Shown here: positions 48,021 through 59,310 of the stretch, piece by piece | How the letters are laid out: the number at the start of each line of letters is the position of its first letter | How positions within the stretch are numbered: the stretch's first letter is position 1 | Assembly: GCA_028023455.1 (NCBI GenBank) | Contig: JAQFVV010012496.1 | Span: forward strand, 496,001 to 560,000 | DNA: 64,000 nucleotides | Origin: Epiperipatus broadwayi | Taxonomy: Eukaryota > Onychophora > Udeonychophora > Euonychophora > Peripatidae | Reading direction: 5' to 3' | The notes under the pieces: model-generated | Seen by the model: the letters and a program-made list of their open reading frames with translations, nothing else | The model's database searches: none | What the model was told of the DNA's origin: nothing | Program-made: the position numbers and the translations under genes

Positions 48021-48372
48021 ATGAAAAATTAAAAGTTAATATAAAAATCTAAAATGTTAAACTTATTCCTCAAAATTTAAATGTTATTTTATATGTGCAT
48101 AAATAAATATTTTTATGTGTTAATTTCTGGCAGTGGCTTTTATTCTTTTATATTTAAGATATAAAATTTATAGATTTTTATCTCTGCATCTCCGCTGAGC
48201 TAGTGACTTGGGCTAACGATCGGAATATTTAAATAAAGTGGAATCTTAACAGCACGTATCTGCCTACTTTATAAATTTTTCTAGGCTCAAATGCCTAGAT
48301 GGCGCCCTGGTAGTTGCAGATATTGTTTTTGCGGTTAGATTCGATCTTCACTTCCATTTTGATCGTTATAAT

Positions 48373-48391
48373 TGGCGCCCAACATGGGGCC
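48373..48391 (+). other. Primer-binding site of LTR element
   Basis: TGGCGCCCAACATGGGGCC lies 2 bases after the LTR end. This has the TGGCGCCCAAC form typical of retroelement primer-binding sites complementary to a tRNA 3' end. Confidence 0.75.
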
Positions 48392-50037
48392 TTACCTCAG
48401 AGATTGACCCTGAGAAGGGGAATTGATGATGAAATTTTCTATCTTTAATAAATCACGAGTGCCCTGAGAATTTTAAAAGTGAATCATGAAAATAACATTT
48501 GTTGTTTTTTCTGAAATAAGTACATTTTTGTACTAACGTAAAGTTATAGCCAGATGTTTAATACACCACTAATACTTTTGAAAAAGTGAATCATGCTCGT
48601 AATATTTTTTTAAATTAGTATAAATATATTTGTTGTATTGACGTGGAGTTACAGTTTGAATTTTTGGTCTTAAAGGTACTGCCAGTAAGAAAAATTGCGC
48701 ATATGTAAAGATAAATTCGAGGAATAAAAACTAGTAAATAAAACATAATAATAAATCTAAATCATTTTTTTTTTTTTTAAAAAAAAAAAGTCTTGTTAAA
48801 TTAAAATCTAATCGTTCAACTTGCCTAAGTAATAGTTAAAGGTAGGAGAAATGGAACTTGGAAGGGAGGGGGCAGAAATTTAGCTGGTAATGGGGAATCA
48901 ACAGTCAATTTTTTTAATCATTATATTTGTGTGTAATTACTGTTTTGTCTTGTAAAAAAAAAATTTGTCCTTTTGAAATTTTCATATATATTCAATTTGT
49001 GTAATATAATTACTAACACTAAGTAAAGTCTTTTTTTTTTAATGTTTTTTGTTTTTTGAGGAATGTAGTCTATTCATACTTGACTATCTAAATAAAATAT
49101 TAAACTCATTGAAACTTAGTTAAATGAAAAATTAAAAGTTAATATAAAAATCTAAAATGTTAAACATTGATGCCAGTTTGACTGCGAATTTTAGCCTAAG
49201 GTTAAATAGGGATAGAATATTTTATTTTCAAATGCAAATCTATGTGGTCTATTCATACTTGACCCTAAATAAAAATGCATTAAATTTAAGTTGTTTATAG
49301 ATGCTTGCATGGATTGGTTATCGGTTAAGTATGTTTTGGGTTTTCATATTTGATCAAAATATATAGACATTCGATAAATAATGATACCTTATGGTGAGTA
49401 TCTAAAATGTATTTATTCGGATGTCTTTTAAGTTATTGGTGACAATGCAAGTATCTTATGGTGAATACTATTGGGTTACGTATAAATTTCCCTCCGCAAT
49501 TGTCAGTAATCAATAATTTTGTATTTTGATCGTTTATGTTTACTTTGAAATGTTTTTGACCATGAAATCTATGTAACCGATCTATATTCAACATTATAAA
49601 CAAGCTTTCATAAATTTATCTGTGCGAACTTAATTAAAATGTAAAATTAGAATATAATAGTAATTAAATGTAAATTAAAGTCAAAAATCAAAGTTAAAAA
49701 TAATGTTAAATGTTAAAATGTAAACTGATACTAAAATAATTTTAAATCTTATATATATGTGCATAAATAAATGTTTGTATGTTAATTACTGGCAGTGGCT
49801 TATTTTATTTATTTTTTTAATATTGAAATATAATTAGATAAGATATTATATTATTTAATCTCTGCTATTCCACTGAGCTAGTGACATGGGCTAATGACTG
49901 GATTCAAAATTAAAAAAAAAAAATTTTTTTTTGACTTACGTACCTGCCTCCTTTATAAATTTTTCTAGGTTCAAATGCCTAGATGGCGCCCTGTAGTGCA
50001 GTTTACGTGAAGTCGTAAATCTCCGGATCGTTACAAC

Positions 50038-50050
50038 TGGCCCCAAACAT
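50038..50050 (+). other. Degraded primer-binding site
   Basis: TGGCCCCAAACAT lies 2 bases after a CGTTACA LTR end. It confirms that the middle LTR copy is in plus orientation. Confidence 0.65.
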
Positions 50051-51814
50051 TTTAGATTTTTATATTAACTTTTAATTTTTCATTTAACTAAGTTTCAATG
50101 AGTTTAATATTTTATTTAGATAGTCAAGTATGAATAGACTACATAGATCTGCATTTGAAAAGAAAATATTCTTCCCTGATTTAACCTTAGGCAACAAATT
50201 TTGCAACCAAACTGGTGCCAATCCATCTGATACATTCATGTATTCAATGTAGCATGATACGACAACACAAAATACTATACTGTCAGGAAACGTACATCTG
50301 AACAATAAGTAGAAATAGAGAAGACATTGACTCTCCACCAACAGGAATGTGACATCTGTTGGCAAGTAGAACAATAAACAAAAAACTCCATAGGAATGGA
50401 CTGCGGTCTTCTGCCGACTTACAAACCCATCCATAGGCAAACAGAGGATGTGTGGCGTATATCTATAATCCTGCCCATAGCGGACCTCATACTACATCTA
50501 CTAATTACACAAATATATCCAATCCATTGAACCAATTCAACTATGAAATGAATAACCTAAGATTACCCTCCCTTAATATAACTTTACAACACTATATAGC
50601 CATTCACGCCCGACTTAAATTTAACATTTAAATACGTTCGCACAAATGCATTTTATAAAATTTGTTTTAAAATGTTGAGTACAGATCATCTGCACAGATT
50701 CCACGGTCAAAAACATTCCAAATTAAACACAACCGATCAAAATACAAAGTCATCGATAATTGTCACTTGCATAGGGAATATACAAATCCCATCAGCATTC
50801 ATCGTAAGATGCTTGCAGTGATATCGTTGACATATATTCTAATCGAATGTGAAAACCACAACATTATCAACCGCTAATGAATCTATGCAACATCTATACC
50901 CAACCTAAATTTCATCATTTAAAATTTAAACAATAAACAATTTATACAATAAGAAAGAAAAAAAATGGAAATGATTTTTATCAATCGGAAAACATATAAA
51001 ATTAAACATTATTAATTTGATTTAAAAACTTACAAAAGTCAGATAAGAGTCTGTTTTAACATTTAAGTTGGCTTGTTTATTCATTTGTAAAACTTGACGA
51101 AAGTTCTTACTTGATTTCAATAATTGTTCATTTCATATAGCCTATGGTAGAAGAGTCCATGTTCCCGTTGCAATTCCCACGGAGACTTTCCTGGAAGACC
51201 GGTCTGATATTTTGGAGGTAGCATTAGCTGGTTCTGTTCTGGTATCACAGTCTTTGCATTTTTAAAATAAATGAGTATGGCAAGTGCGTCTTGTCGCTCG
51301 ACTCACCAAAATCAAGTTGGAAAACTGACTGGAACTCAATATTTTTTCTTTTTATAGTCCTCCTATGGATTCCATGAACAAAAATGTCACTCTCCTGTTT
51401 TTTCGTTATGGTCCGGGCCTTTATTTGCTTCCACTGGTCAAGCTAAAATCTCTTTCTTCTCTTATCTAACTTTTCATCTGACTTTTTAATTACACAGCTT
51501 TTAGATAATTAATAAACAATCATTTCCATTTACAGATTACAGGAATTAATTAATATCTGTTTTTATTTTAACTTACATTATTTTTTTATTAAAATATTTT
51601 TATATTTCAATCTTGTATTTTTTTATTAAAAAAAATACGTTCAAATACTTTTTTTTTTGTTTATGAAAAAAATATTTTTAAAGTTTAGCATCTGTGCGAA
51701 TATATATACGTTTAACAAACATTTTAATTTTAGCGTTTAGTTTTTTCCTTTTAGTTGCGAACTTTTAAGTTTTTATTTTAAATTAATGTAACGACATATT
51801 TATATATCGTTACA
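50046..51814 (-). repeat. LTR copy 3, inverted arm
   Basis: Inverse of 46,288-48,056 with only scattered substitutions and very small indels by eye. It is truncated at ctaaaatgtt, the same sequence at which the 100-bp block of copy 2 ends. Confidence 0.9.
50084..50440 (-). CDS. 118-codon ORF inside inverted LTR arm
   Basis: Same frame as 47,667-48,020 with an extra valine (CVVVSCYIE) and changes S to R, R to G and R to Q. Function unknown. No domain was recognised. Confidence 0.3.
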   Translation of the reverse strand: MPMDGFVSRQKTAVHSYGVFCLLFYLPTDVTFLLVESQCLLYFYLLFRCTFPDSIVFCVVVSCYIEYMNVSDGLAPVWLQNLLPKVKSGKNIFFSNADLCSLFILDYLNKILNSLKLS

Positions 51815-52054
51815 ATATATATATATGATGAGCCCAAACTTCACCATATTCAAGAATTAATTACCTTATTTTTTATTCTTGATATAATTCTACAAAGCTT
51901 GTACTGTTTAAGTTAATATGAAATGGTAAAATAAAACTAACAAGAAAGTCTAAATGTGCTGAGTCAGCATTTGGAAGATTGATGTCAGAATCATAGTGCT
52001 TAATTGAACTGTGCCGTTAAAGTGTACATAGTGGTGTATATAGTGGCGAATACC

Positions 52055-52205
52055 AATATGTAAATCAGGCACAGTATGTAAATTAGTGGTGACCTGGGAC
52101 AACTGATGAATGCTGGTTCAGCATGAAATGCATCTTAGGGATCATTTGTCTTTTATTGTATATTTAGTTATATGAGGAATAAAAAATGAAAAAGTGTAGT
52201 GGTTG
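52055..52205 (+). repeat. Sub-family C hammerhead repeat fragment
   Basis: It runs from tatgtaaattagtg to the ttttattgtat tail shared with 35,120 and 53,785. Confidence 0.8.
52091..52143 (+). ncRNA. Hammerhead ribozyme copy C2
   Basis: CTGATGA is at 52,103-52,109. Stem II is a fully paired ATGCTG-GTT-CAGCAT, so an A-U pair replaces the G.U found in other copies. GAAA is at 52,125-52,128, stem III is ATGCAT and cleavage is after C at 52,134. Stem I (GACC..ACAA against TTAG..GATC) is partly broken. Confidence 0.8.
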
Positions 52206-52483
52206 TTTAATACATAGATAAATTAGATATTACATGATTTTAATAAATGGGAACAAAGGAATCTTTTTTATTGATAGAATGAGGATCCCTTACAATAGCC
52301 CAAGTTTCTTTATATTTTCTTTTCCTATCATCCCTCTCTTCACCTACTGTTCTAATATTGAAGGACAGAAGATGCATCTTGTAGCCAGTTCATGACCACA
52401 AAAGATTGATTTATATTCACAGTTTAATTTAGTTAACATTTTAAAAAGTTGTGCATTCTCTTTCAAAGTCATTAAATCTGTCA

Positions 52484-52567
52484 AGCATTGGTGGTCAAGT
52501 AGTTAGCACAGTTGCCATAAAAGCAAGTGTACCAGGGTTCACTTCTGACCGACGCTTTGACACATAA
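52484..52567 (+). repeat. Short tRNA-derived SINE
   Basis: caagcattggtggtcaagta..gggttcacttctg..CGACGCTTTGACACAT then A-rich. The acceptor-like pairing is GCATTGG with CCGACGC. Confidence 0.85.
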
Positions 52568-52859
52568 AAAATATAAAAAAAGGCATTAAATCTTTTATTA
52601 CTTCTTTCATTGTTTATTTTATAAAATGTCATAAAACCATATATGAATCTCAAAAAATAGCACCGACTGATTGGGTTTTAATTTGTTATATATCAATAAT
52701 TAACTAATGACTAATAAAATCAACCTATTGAAATTGAAATCATGTTTTATTCTCGATGTTTAAAGGATATTATATTTGTTTTGTGTGAGTATAATTGATA
52801 AAATTTCATAGATGGTTAAATTAGGCAAAACTTTTCCATGTCTTTTTTTTTTTGACTGT

Positions 52860-53228
52860 GAATCTACCCCTGAGTGGTTTGGTATAGTTTGTAAAACTTC
52901 TGACTTGGAGATTGAAAGATCCCGGGATTGATTCCGACAATTATAAACTTCCATGGTTTGATATATTTAGTAAAACATCTGACTTGGAGATTGAAAGATC
53001 CTGGGATTGATTCTGACAATAATGAACTTCCCTGGTTTAGTATAGTTAGTAAAACATCTGACCTGGAGATTGATTCTGACAATTTATTAACTTTCATGGT
53101 TTGGTATATTTAGTAAATCATCTGATATGGAGATTGATTCTGACAATTATGAACTTCTGTGGTTTGGTATATTTAGTAAAACATATGACTTGGAGATTAG
53201 ATTGATTCTGACAATTATGAACTTCCGA
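52860..53228 (+). repeat. tRNA-like minisatellite, about 5 units
   Basis: The unit is ggtttggtatagtttgtaaa, acttctgacttggagattga, aagatcccgggattgattcc, gacaattat, gaacttcc. The first two units are about 80 bp and the later ones about 60 bp, having lost the aagatcccggg segment. The full unit has an A-box-like tggtatagtttgtaaaac and a B-box-like cccgggattgattcc, so it looks tRNA-derived. The overlapping short frames are not genes. Confidence 0.8.
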
Positions 53229-53423
53229 ACAATAAACTCCTGAGCCTTCGTTTTTTTTAGTAAATTTTAAATTTTCAGGAATTGTAAATTATTGAGTCAT
53301 TTATTTTTAACATTCTTTTACAAAAATATATGAATAAAAATGTTTCTATTTATAATTTTTACCGTATTATATAATTTTTTAATGGTTTATAGATTATTAC
53401 ATTTTGAATTACAAGTGTCAAAT

Positions 53424-53800
53424 TAACTCCACTCGCATCTTTGACACCATCCACTTTAGATAAATATAGTAATGATTATTATCACTCATTTATTAAACTA
53501 GAGATTATCTCTAGTACAGATACAAACTTTAAAACTCAATTAAAGATTAATATATATATATTTGATTTTTTAGAATTAAATACAAACACATGGAGTTATT
53601 CACATTTCATTTTCTCACATGTACTCATCAGTTGGTCCAGATCACTATTTCTCATATATATTTTAATTATATCAAAAATATTTGATAATAAAGATATATA
53701 TATATTTATATATGAGAGCTAATGACCTGGACTAACTGATGAGTGCTGGTTCAGCATGAAAGGCATCTTGGGGGGCATTTGTCTTTTATTGTATCTTTAC
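53424..53800. repeat. Sub-family C hammerhead repeats, minus then plus
   Basis: 53,424-53,670 is a minus copy of the C body, cut at the start of the ribozyme (inverse of CCAACTGATGAGTAC). 53,715-53,830 is a plus copy carrying the ribozyme at 53,724-53,778. Confidence 0.8.
53724..53778 (+). ncRNA. Hammerhead ribozyme copy C3
   Basis: CTGATGA, stem II GTGCTG-GTT-CAGCAT, GAAA, then ggcatc (stem III weakened) and TTGG. Inner stem I is CTAA against TTGG, with one mismatch. Confidence 0.78.
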
Positions 53801-53829
53801 ATGAATTTAAAAGAATATGTGATAATATT

Positions 53830-54770
53830 GAGATTATTTAATATCTTTATTTATAGATTTATTTGCTTCTTTGTTTTTTAAATAAAGTGATTCTCCTCTT
53901 TTAAAGTCCATAGATTTAACAGTATTTGCTTATTGGACATAGATTCCAAATAAAGTCATTTACCAATAATGTAAATAAAATTTTAAAATATTTATTTTAA
54001 TTAGCACTTCCAGTCAATAACAAAATCATTTAATTTATTAACCGATTAAATATTTAAAGGCTTTTAATGCTAAACCCAACTGAGGTTTTGCTTTTTTGTG
54101 TGTGCTTTGTATCAAGATATAAGAAGTGAAACTGAATTCGAATAAAACTTACGTTCAATCGATGAATTAAAGGACGGTTCAATCTCCAATCTAATTAAAA
54201 CAATAAAACTAGCACATGAACTCCAAGACGCAGTCTTTGGCACACACATACCCCAACTGCACAAAATATACTAACATGATACCTGAAATACCTCATGCAT
54301 TAACCCTTAAACCGCTAATTTTATCATTGGTTGTATCAGATAAAAATCAAATCTTTTAATTGGCCAACTCACAAACTGAAGACAAAGCCTATTGTTAAAA
54401 CATATTCGCCTATAATATTAAATTCAACTCAGATACATTTATAAAAAGTATATAATTAATTTTTCAGGTCATGAAAAAAACGAAAGTTCTTTCAAAAATA
54501 AATTGCTATTTATTTATTCTAAAATATTCAACATCGGCAACATAAAAGTTATAATGTAAACAAAAAGATCGACTTTTACGTTATAGAAAAGTAAATATTT
54601 CTTTTTACTACAACTTCAATATTTGGACTAAAATCTTCAATATTTTTCGAAAATAATTTTGTTTTTTTATTATTCTCTCTGAAAATTATGTTTAATTTCC
54701 ATAAATATTATTTAATAATAATTTAAATCGTATTCGAAATGAAAATCTCAGCGTTTTTCTTTATTTTCTT
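53830..54770. other. Unassigned AT-rich sequence
   Basis: No coding fragment or repeat recognised. Slightly less AT-biased near 54,170-54,330. Confidence 0.45.
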
Positions 54771-54779
54771 TGATCAGGC

Positions 54780-55060
54780 AGTTTCTTTGTTCTTTCCAGC
54801 CAATCAGAATGCCTTTTTCGGCTGAGAGCATGCTAAGAACCAATCACAAATAATGTTTCTTCTTTGTTTAGGTTTAAATGCGTTTTTTTTCTATTTTTTA
54901 CTTCTAAAATAAATCGGAAGATGTCACCATCGTACAGAACTTTTAAAAACGAATTCAATACGTATTTAACGAAAATTTTCGTATGAAAACGAACTCAGTT
55001 AGAGTGATTTCAGATGTCGACGAGGAGCCTCGTCGAGCGCGGGCAAAGAGTTAACCGATG
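54780..55060. promoter_or_regulatory. Promoter-like segment with two CCAAT boxes
   Basis: ccagccaatcagaatg (about 54,798) and gaaccaatcac (about 54,838) are two CCAAT boxes about 40 bases apart in the same orientation. A CpG-richer stretch follows with perfect palindromes at 54,969-54,982 (ACGAAAATTTTCGT) and 55,017-55,036 (TCGACGAGG-AG-CCTCGTCGA). It is the only locally GC-rich, CpG-containing unique segment in the window. No downstream gene is visible, so this is a suggestion only. Confidence 0.35.
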
Positions 55061-55844
55061 TGGAGCAGCCGTTAAATCTACTGTCCACGTTATTAATGTT
55101 CAACAAAAATCTACGTATTTATTCTAAAGAAATGTTTCCTTAATAAATGAAAAAAAAAGATATTTTGGTTGCCGGATAGCTTTCAGCAGTTGTCTCCTAA
55201 TAAGACTAGCAAAGGTTTCTAGATCAATTTTCAATTGAGTTAAAAGAAAAAATGACTGGCCTGGTCATACGAAGTAAAACTTCTGGTCTTTTTTTTTAAA
55301 AATAAAAAAAGGCGTCCCATGCCGGGTATTGACTTCGCAAAAACAAATCAAGAATATTTATCCTATTTATTTTAGAGAATTAAATTATAGATGTTTAAAT
55401 TGTTAAAAAAAGTAAACTGTTATAAGTTAAGAGAAACTTTTTATTTTCAATTATTCTTAATTTTAAAAGACGCTCAAACATAAATGATTTGCATAAACGC
55501 TAACATTCACTTAGCAATAAATAAAGTGTCCTCTTTTTAAATGTACATTTAATTAATTTAAGAGATTTTATAGTTATTTTATACCCATATAATTTATTGC
55601 TACGTGATTTAAAAGTGATTATTTGCATTGTAAAATTATTATTATTTTTTAAAAAATCTTTATGCAAAAAAAAATTTGCATAAATAAAGCAATAAATTAT
55701 TAAAAATTTCAATTATTAATCTATTTAATGTTTATAATTTCACTTTGGGTGCAATCTATAACTATAAAATTATATACAACATTAAAAACTTTAATTGTAT
55801 TTACATGTTGGACTGTTTCTATTACCTAACATTAAATCATGAAT

Positions 55845-56240
55845 ATCTTTAGAAAAATTTTAAACTTTATTTAAATATTCCAATTACATTCAACGATTAG
55901 CATACATGTTAGTATCTACACAACGTTTCTAGTGGTATTATTCTCCACTATTCTTCAGGTGAGATATTCTGATGATTTGAATAGAATGTTTTCTTAAAAT
56001 TCAATATTCAAAAATCTAAAGGTCCAGGTTCGATTCTTATGCTAGTATTGTCACTAATCAGGCGAGCAATACCTGAAGAAGAGAGGAGAATAATACCTTT
56101 AGAAACATTGCGTTATATACTAACCCGCATGCTATTACTCGCAGATGAATGTAATTGGAAAATTTAAATAAAGTTTACATTTTTTTCTAAAGTCGCTCGA
56201 GATTTGATGTTAGATGATAAAAATAGTCCAACATATACGT
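55845..56240 (+). mobile_element. Penelope-like terminal repeat pair around a tRNA-like segment
   Basis: 55,850-55,965 is the inverse of 56,070-56,185 (aaactttatttaaatattcc..cacaacgtttctag). Between them is a tRNA-like stretch with a B-box-like ggtccaggttcgattct (about 56,022), and then CCTGAAGAAGAG..TAGAAAC. It has the same layout as 34,137-34,440 but no coding part. Confidence 0.65.
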
Positions 56241-56441
56241 AAAACTAAAATATCATCATCACAAACCTTCGGGAAAACATTAAAAGCTTTAGTTTAAAAA
56301 TCTTTAAAGGCAAAATATAGGTTTTGAAACAGATTTAAAATTCATGAAAATGTATTATTTATTTAAATAATATCATTTTCAGCAACAATTGTGTTGTTAA
56401 TTAAATGTTTGTTTTAAAAACCAGATAGTTATATTATTTAA

Positions 56442-56625
<184 letters not shown>

Positions 56626-56679
56626 CAATAACTTAATATATTATAAAATTTCACATCTCGGCCTCAGGGTGGCCTTGGG

Positions 56680-56935
56680 AGTGTGGAGTAGATTGAAGCA
56701 TGTCCTCTTAAAGTGTGAGGATTGGCTATCTTAATATATATCTGAGCACATATAGCATATATGTGTGGAGATGGTAATCTGGACCAACTGATGATTGCTG
56801 ATTTAGCATGAAATACGTATATTGGTGATTATTTATCTTTTCAACATATATGTGTTTAGGTGTATCAATGTTATGAGATAGTGTGGAGAGTGATGGGTCG
56901 TGTGAAGGTCTGTGCTCATACACCCTATATATTAC
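56680..56935 (+). repeat. Hammerhead repeat, sub-family B fragment
   Basis: ggagtagattgaagcatgtc through the ribozyme to catacaccctatatatta. It begins shortly after the (TTA)n tract. Confidence 0.88.
56776..56830 (+). ncRNA. Hammerhead ribozyme copy B8 (most intact)
   Basis: Stem I AATC-TGGA-CCAA pairs fully with TTGG-T-GATT. CTGATGA is at 56,788-56,794. Stem II is TTGCTG-ATT-TAGCAT (four canonical pairs and one G.U). GAAA is at 56,810-56,813. Stem III is the perfect palindrome ATACGTAT, with predicted cleavage after A at 56,821. All invariant core bases are present. Confidence 0.88.
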
Positions 56936-57423
56936 TTAAATATTTTGGTGGAGCAATCGATATGTTATAGTAAATAAATTGTAGTGAGAGATATTTTTCA
57001 CAAACGATGTTTAAGATTAAGAATACTTCGGTCATAGTTTTCTATTGCTTTAATTAATAAATTTGTCTTCAGAATGAAACCTTTACATAAATTTATTTTT
57101 AAAGTTTTTGAAGTATTTTAACTAGACTAGATAGTATATCTGGAAATTTTATTGCGGTGCATTTGGAGATTACATTAAACCATACTTAAAAGGGAATTTG
57201 TAGAAAAACTGAAAGATGTTTTTTTATAATGTTAAAATAGTTAATAGTCTCCATATAATAATTAAATAAAAATATTTTATTTATTTTGAAATTTTGATAG
57301 TATATAAAGCAACACTTATAACTGCAAAATAGTCTTCACTGATAAAAAAAATTATACTTTCACATATATATATATATATATATATATAAGTGCAATAATG
57401 TCCAAAGCTAAATGGGTTTGTAA

Positions 57424-57618
57424 GTAATCATTAAAAACCAGTCAACACTTAGACAATCCCAATATTAATAACAATCAATTATTTCAAACTGTTGTCAAGG
57501 TAACCTTTTTAATAATTCCATCTTTATTATTAAATGAGATTACCTTGATAACAATTTGAAATTGTTGATTTTTATTGATATGAGAATTGTCTAAGTGTTG
57601 ACTGGTTTTTAATGATTA
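57424..57618. repeat. Repeat family E, complete hairpin MITE
   Basis: taatcattaaaaaccagtca at the left is the inverse of tgactggtttttaatgatta at the right. The arms of about 85 bases (57,424-57,508 and 57,535-57,618) match with few mismatches. A (TA)n(CA)n follows. Partial relatives are at 8.6-9.0, 10.35 and 23.6 kb. Confidence 0.88.
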
Positions 57619-57639
57619 TATATATACACACACAAAGAT

Positions 57640-57995
57640 TAAACTATTTTGGGGGGAACATCTCTGATGCATTTATTTATATAGTAAAGGATTACTGTTT
57701 GCAAAACAACTACAGTTATTCAAATGTATAATATTTAAAAAATATTAAGACATATTTCAAAGAGGAATATTTCAATTTTTCTAAAAGATATCAATGTAGA
57801 ATTGGTAATTCATTTATTTTCAAAAAAGTCTCACATGAATTCAATAAAATTTAAGTTATATAATTGTGATGGACAGGAGAAAATAATAAACTCATTTAAA
57901 ATTGATTCTAACAGTATCTAATATTTACGAATTTTAAATTTGAAAATGTTACTCGTTTAATTATAAATTAATAATGCAATGGATATAAAAGTTAT
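57640..57995. other. Unassigned AT-rich sequence
   Basis: Nothing recognised. Confidence 0.45.
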
Positions 57996-58940
57996 GAAGA
58001 TTAAATCTTCAGGCTCTTATTCTGAAATGCTTTAGATTGGCCTATATAATTGTATTTAGGTACAAAGATAAAATGGTCACTCATCATTTAAAAGTTTCTA
58101 TCTTGTGTTTGGGTTTGAGATTATCCAGTATATTAACTGTAACATCAGTGAGATAATAACATAAGTAAACAGTGCATGTCGAAGGTTAATTACTTTCTGA
58201 TTACAAATTATGAATGAAAATTGCACTTGTAAATTATATTGTTATTAAATTGATTCTAATGTCAACTACTATTTGCCAGTCATAAATGTAAACATTTTGC
58301 TGGTTTAATTATGGATTAATAATGTCATGGATGCAAAAGTCATGAAAATTAAATCTTCCAGCTCTCATTCTGAAATGCTTAAGATTGGTGTATATAATTG
58401 CATTTGAGTATCAAGATAAGACATAATTTTTATCTTTTAAAAGTCTCTATCTTGTGATTGGGTTTGAGAGTGTCTGGTAAACTTACTATAACATAGATGA
58501 TATAGTAACATTAGAACACAGTGCATGGCAAAGATTAATTACTTTCTGATTAAGAATTATAAACCAAAATTGCCTTGTGAATTATATTATTATCAAATTA
58601 TTATATAATTAAAGAGTAAGGATTTTTTTATCCTATCACATGTGCACTACTGCTTTTTTAATAAATATCAATGATGTCTTGTTGAGTATTGAGGAAACTC
58701 AAACTAGGACACATGATAGAGACTTTTGAAAAGATAAGAATGGTGTCTTGTCTTTAAACCTATTTTTTAATTATATAGGTCAATCTCAAGCATCTCAGTT
58801 TAAGAAAATAAAGATGTTTCTCTGTTCACTTTACTTCCATTTTTTCCCTACATATTAACTCTTATGAAATCTTTACATTACTGCATAGGAATATTTGGAA
58901 ATATTAGAAATTATGTAACATTTGATTTTATTTACAGGTA
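57996..58940. repeat. Repeat family F, three copies
   Basis: Plus copies at about 57,996-58,215 and 58,340-58,575 (aaatcttc, ctcttattctgaaatgctt, ttggcctatataatt, aaagtttctatcttgtg). A minus copy lies at about 58,615-58,870. No coding potential. Confidence 0.75.
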
Positions 58941-59310
58941 CAGAGATAGTATGTAATTAACTCTCCTGTATTCTGACAGATTTCTTTGTTCTTACTTTAA
59001 GTTTTCAATTTTCACTTTAATACTAAACCATTATTATTTTTCAGAATATAATAAATTTGACCTCATTCAATAGACATTTTTGTTTAGAAATTAAATAAAT
59101 TTTTAAAAATCACATTTGATTTTCTAAATTATTTTAAAAATTCTATTTTAATCAAAACAAAATGCTCTCATGTCATCAAATTTCAGATGCAGCCAATTCA
59201 GTTTGCAAAATGACTGAAATTCTTCTGTGTTTGATGTTTGTTTTAAAAATCTGAATGAATTATATTTAATAAATAGTAAATCTATCAATTTATGCTTTTT
59301 ATTTTTTTGT

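Larger units (their letters stand above)
46288..48370 (+). repeat. LTR copy 1, 2,083 bp
   Basis: The first 28 bases form an imperfect palindrome (TGTAACGA..TCGTTACA). A TATA box (actataaaaag, about 46,743-46,753) is followed about 25 bases later by an initiator-like agtcagttttcc. AATAAA signals occur near 47,986, 48,103 and 48,231. It ends CGTTATA, expected CGTTACA. A PBS follows at 48,373. Confidence 0.82.
46288..51814. mobile_element. LTR-retrotransposon-derived inverted (foldback) structure
   Basis: Three LTR copies make up the structure. Copy 1 (plus, 46,288-48,370) opens with TGTAACGA, closes with CGTTATA and is followed by a primer-binding-like TGGCGCCCAACATGGGGCC. Copy 2 (plus, partial and diverged, 49,064-50,035) closes with CGTTACA and is followed by TGGCCCCAAACAT. 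Copy 3 (minus, 50,046-51,814) is nearly identical to copy 1 over about 1.77 kb. The outer ends are flanked by ATAT on both sides. The non-LTR part (48,392-49,063) has no gag or pol, only an A/T spacer and a purine run near 48,850. Known Gypsy-type elements share the TG..CA ends and PBS; the arrangement is inferred to be recombinational. Confidence 0.82.

Noticed and set aside
46288-51814. DIRS or Maverick/Polinton element because of long inverted terminal repeats
   Set aside because: LTR-type TG..CA ends followed by primer-binding sites, and no tyrosine recombinase, integrase or polymerase B motif, favour rearranged Gypsy-type LTRs.
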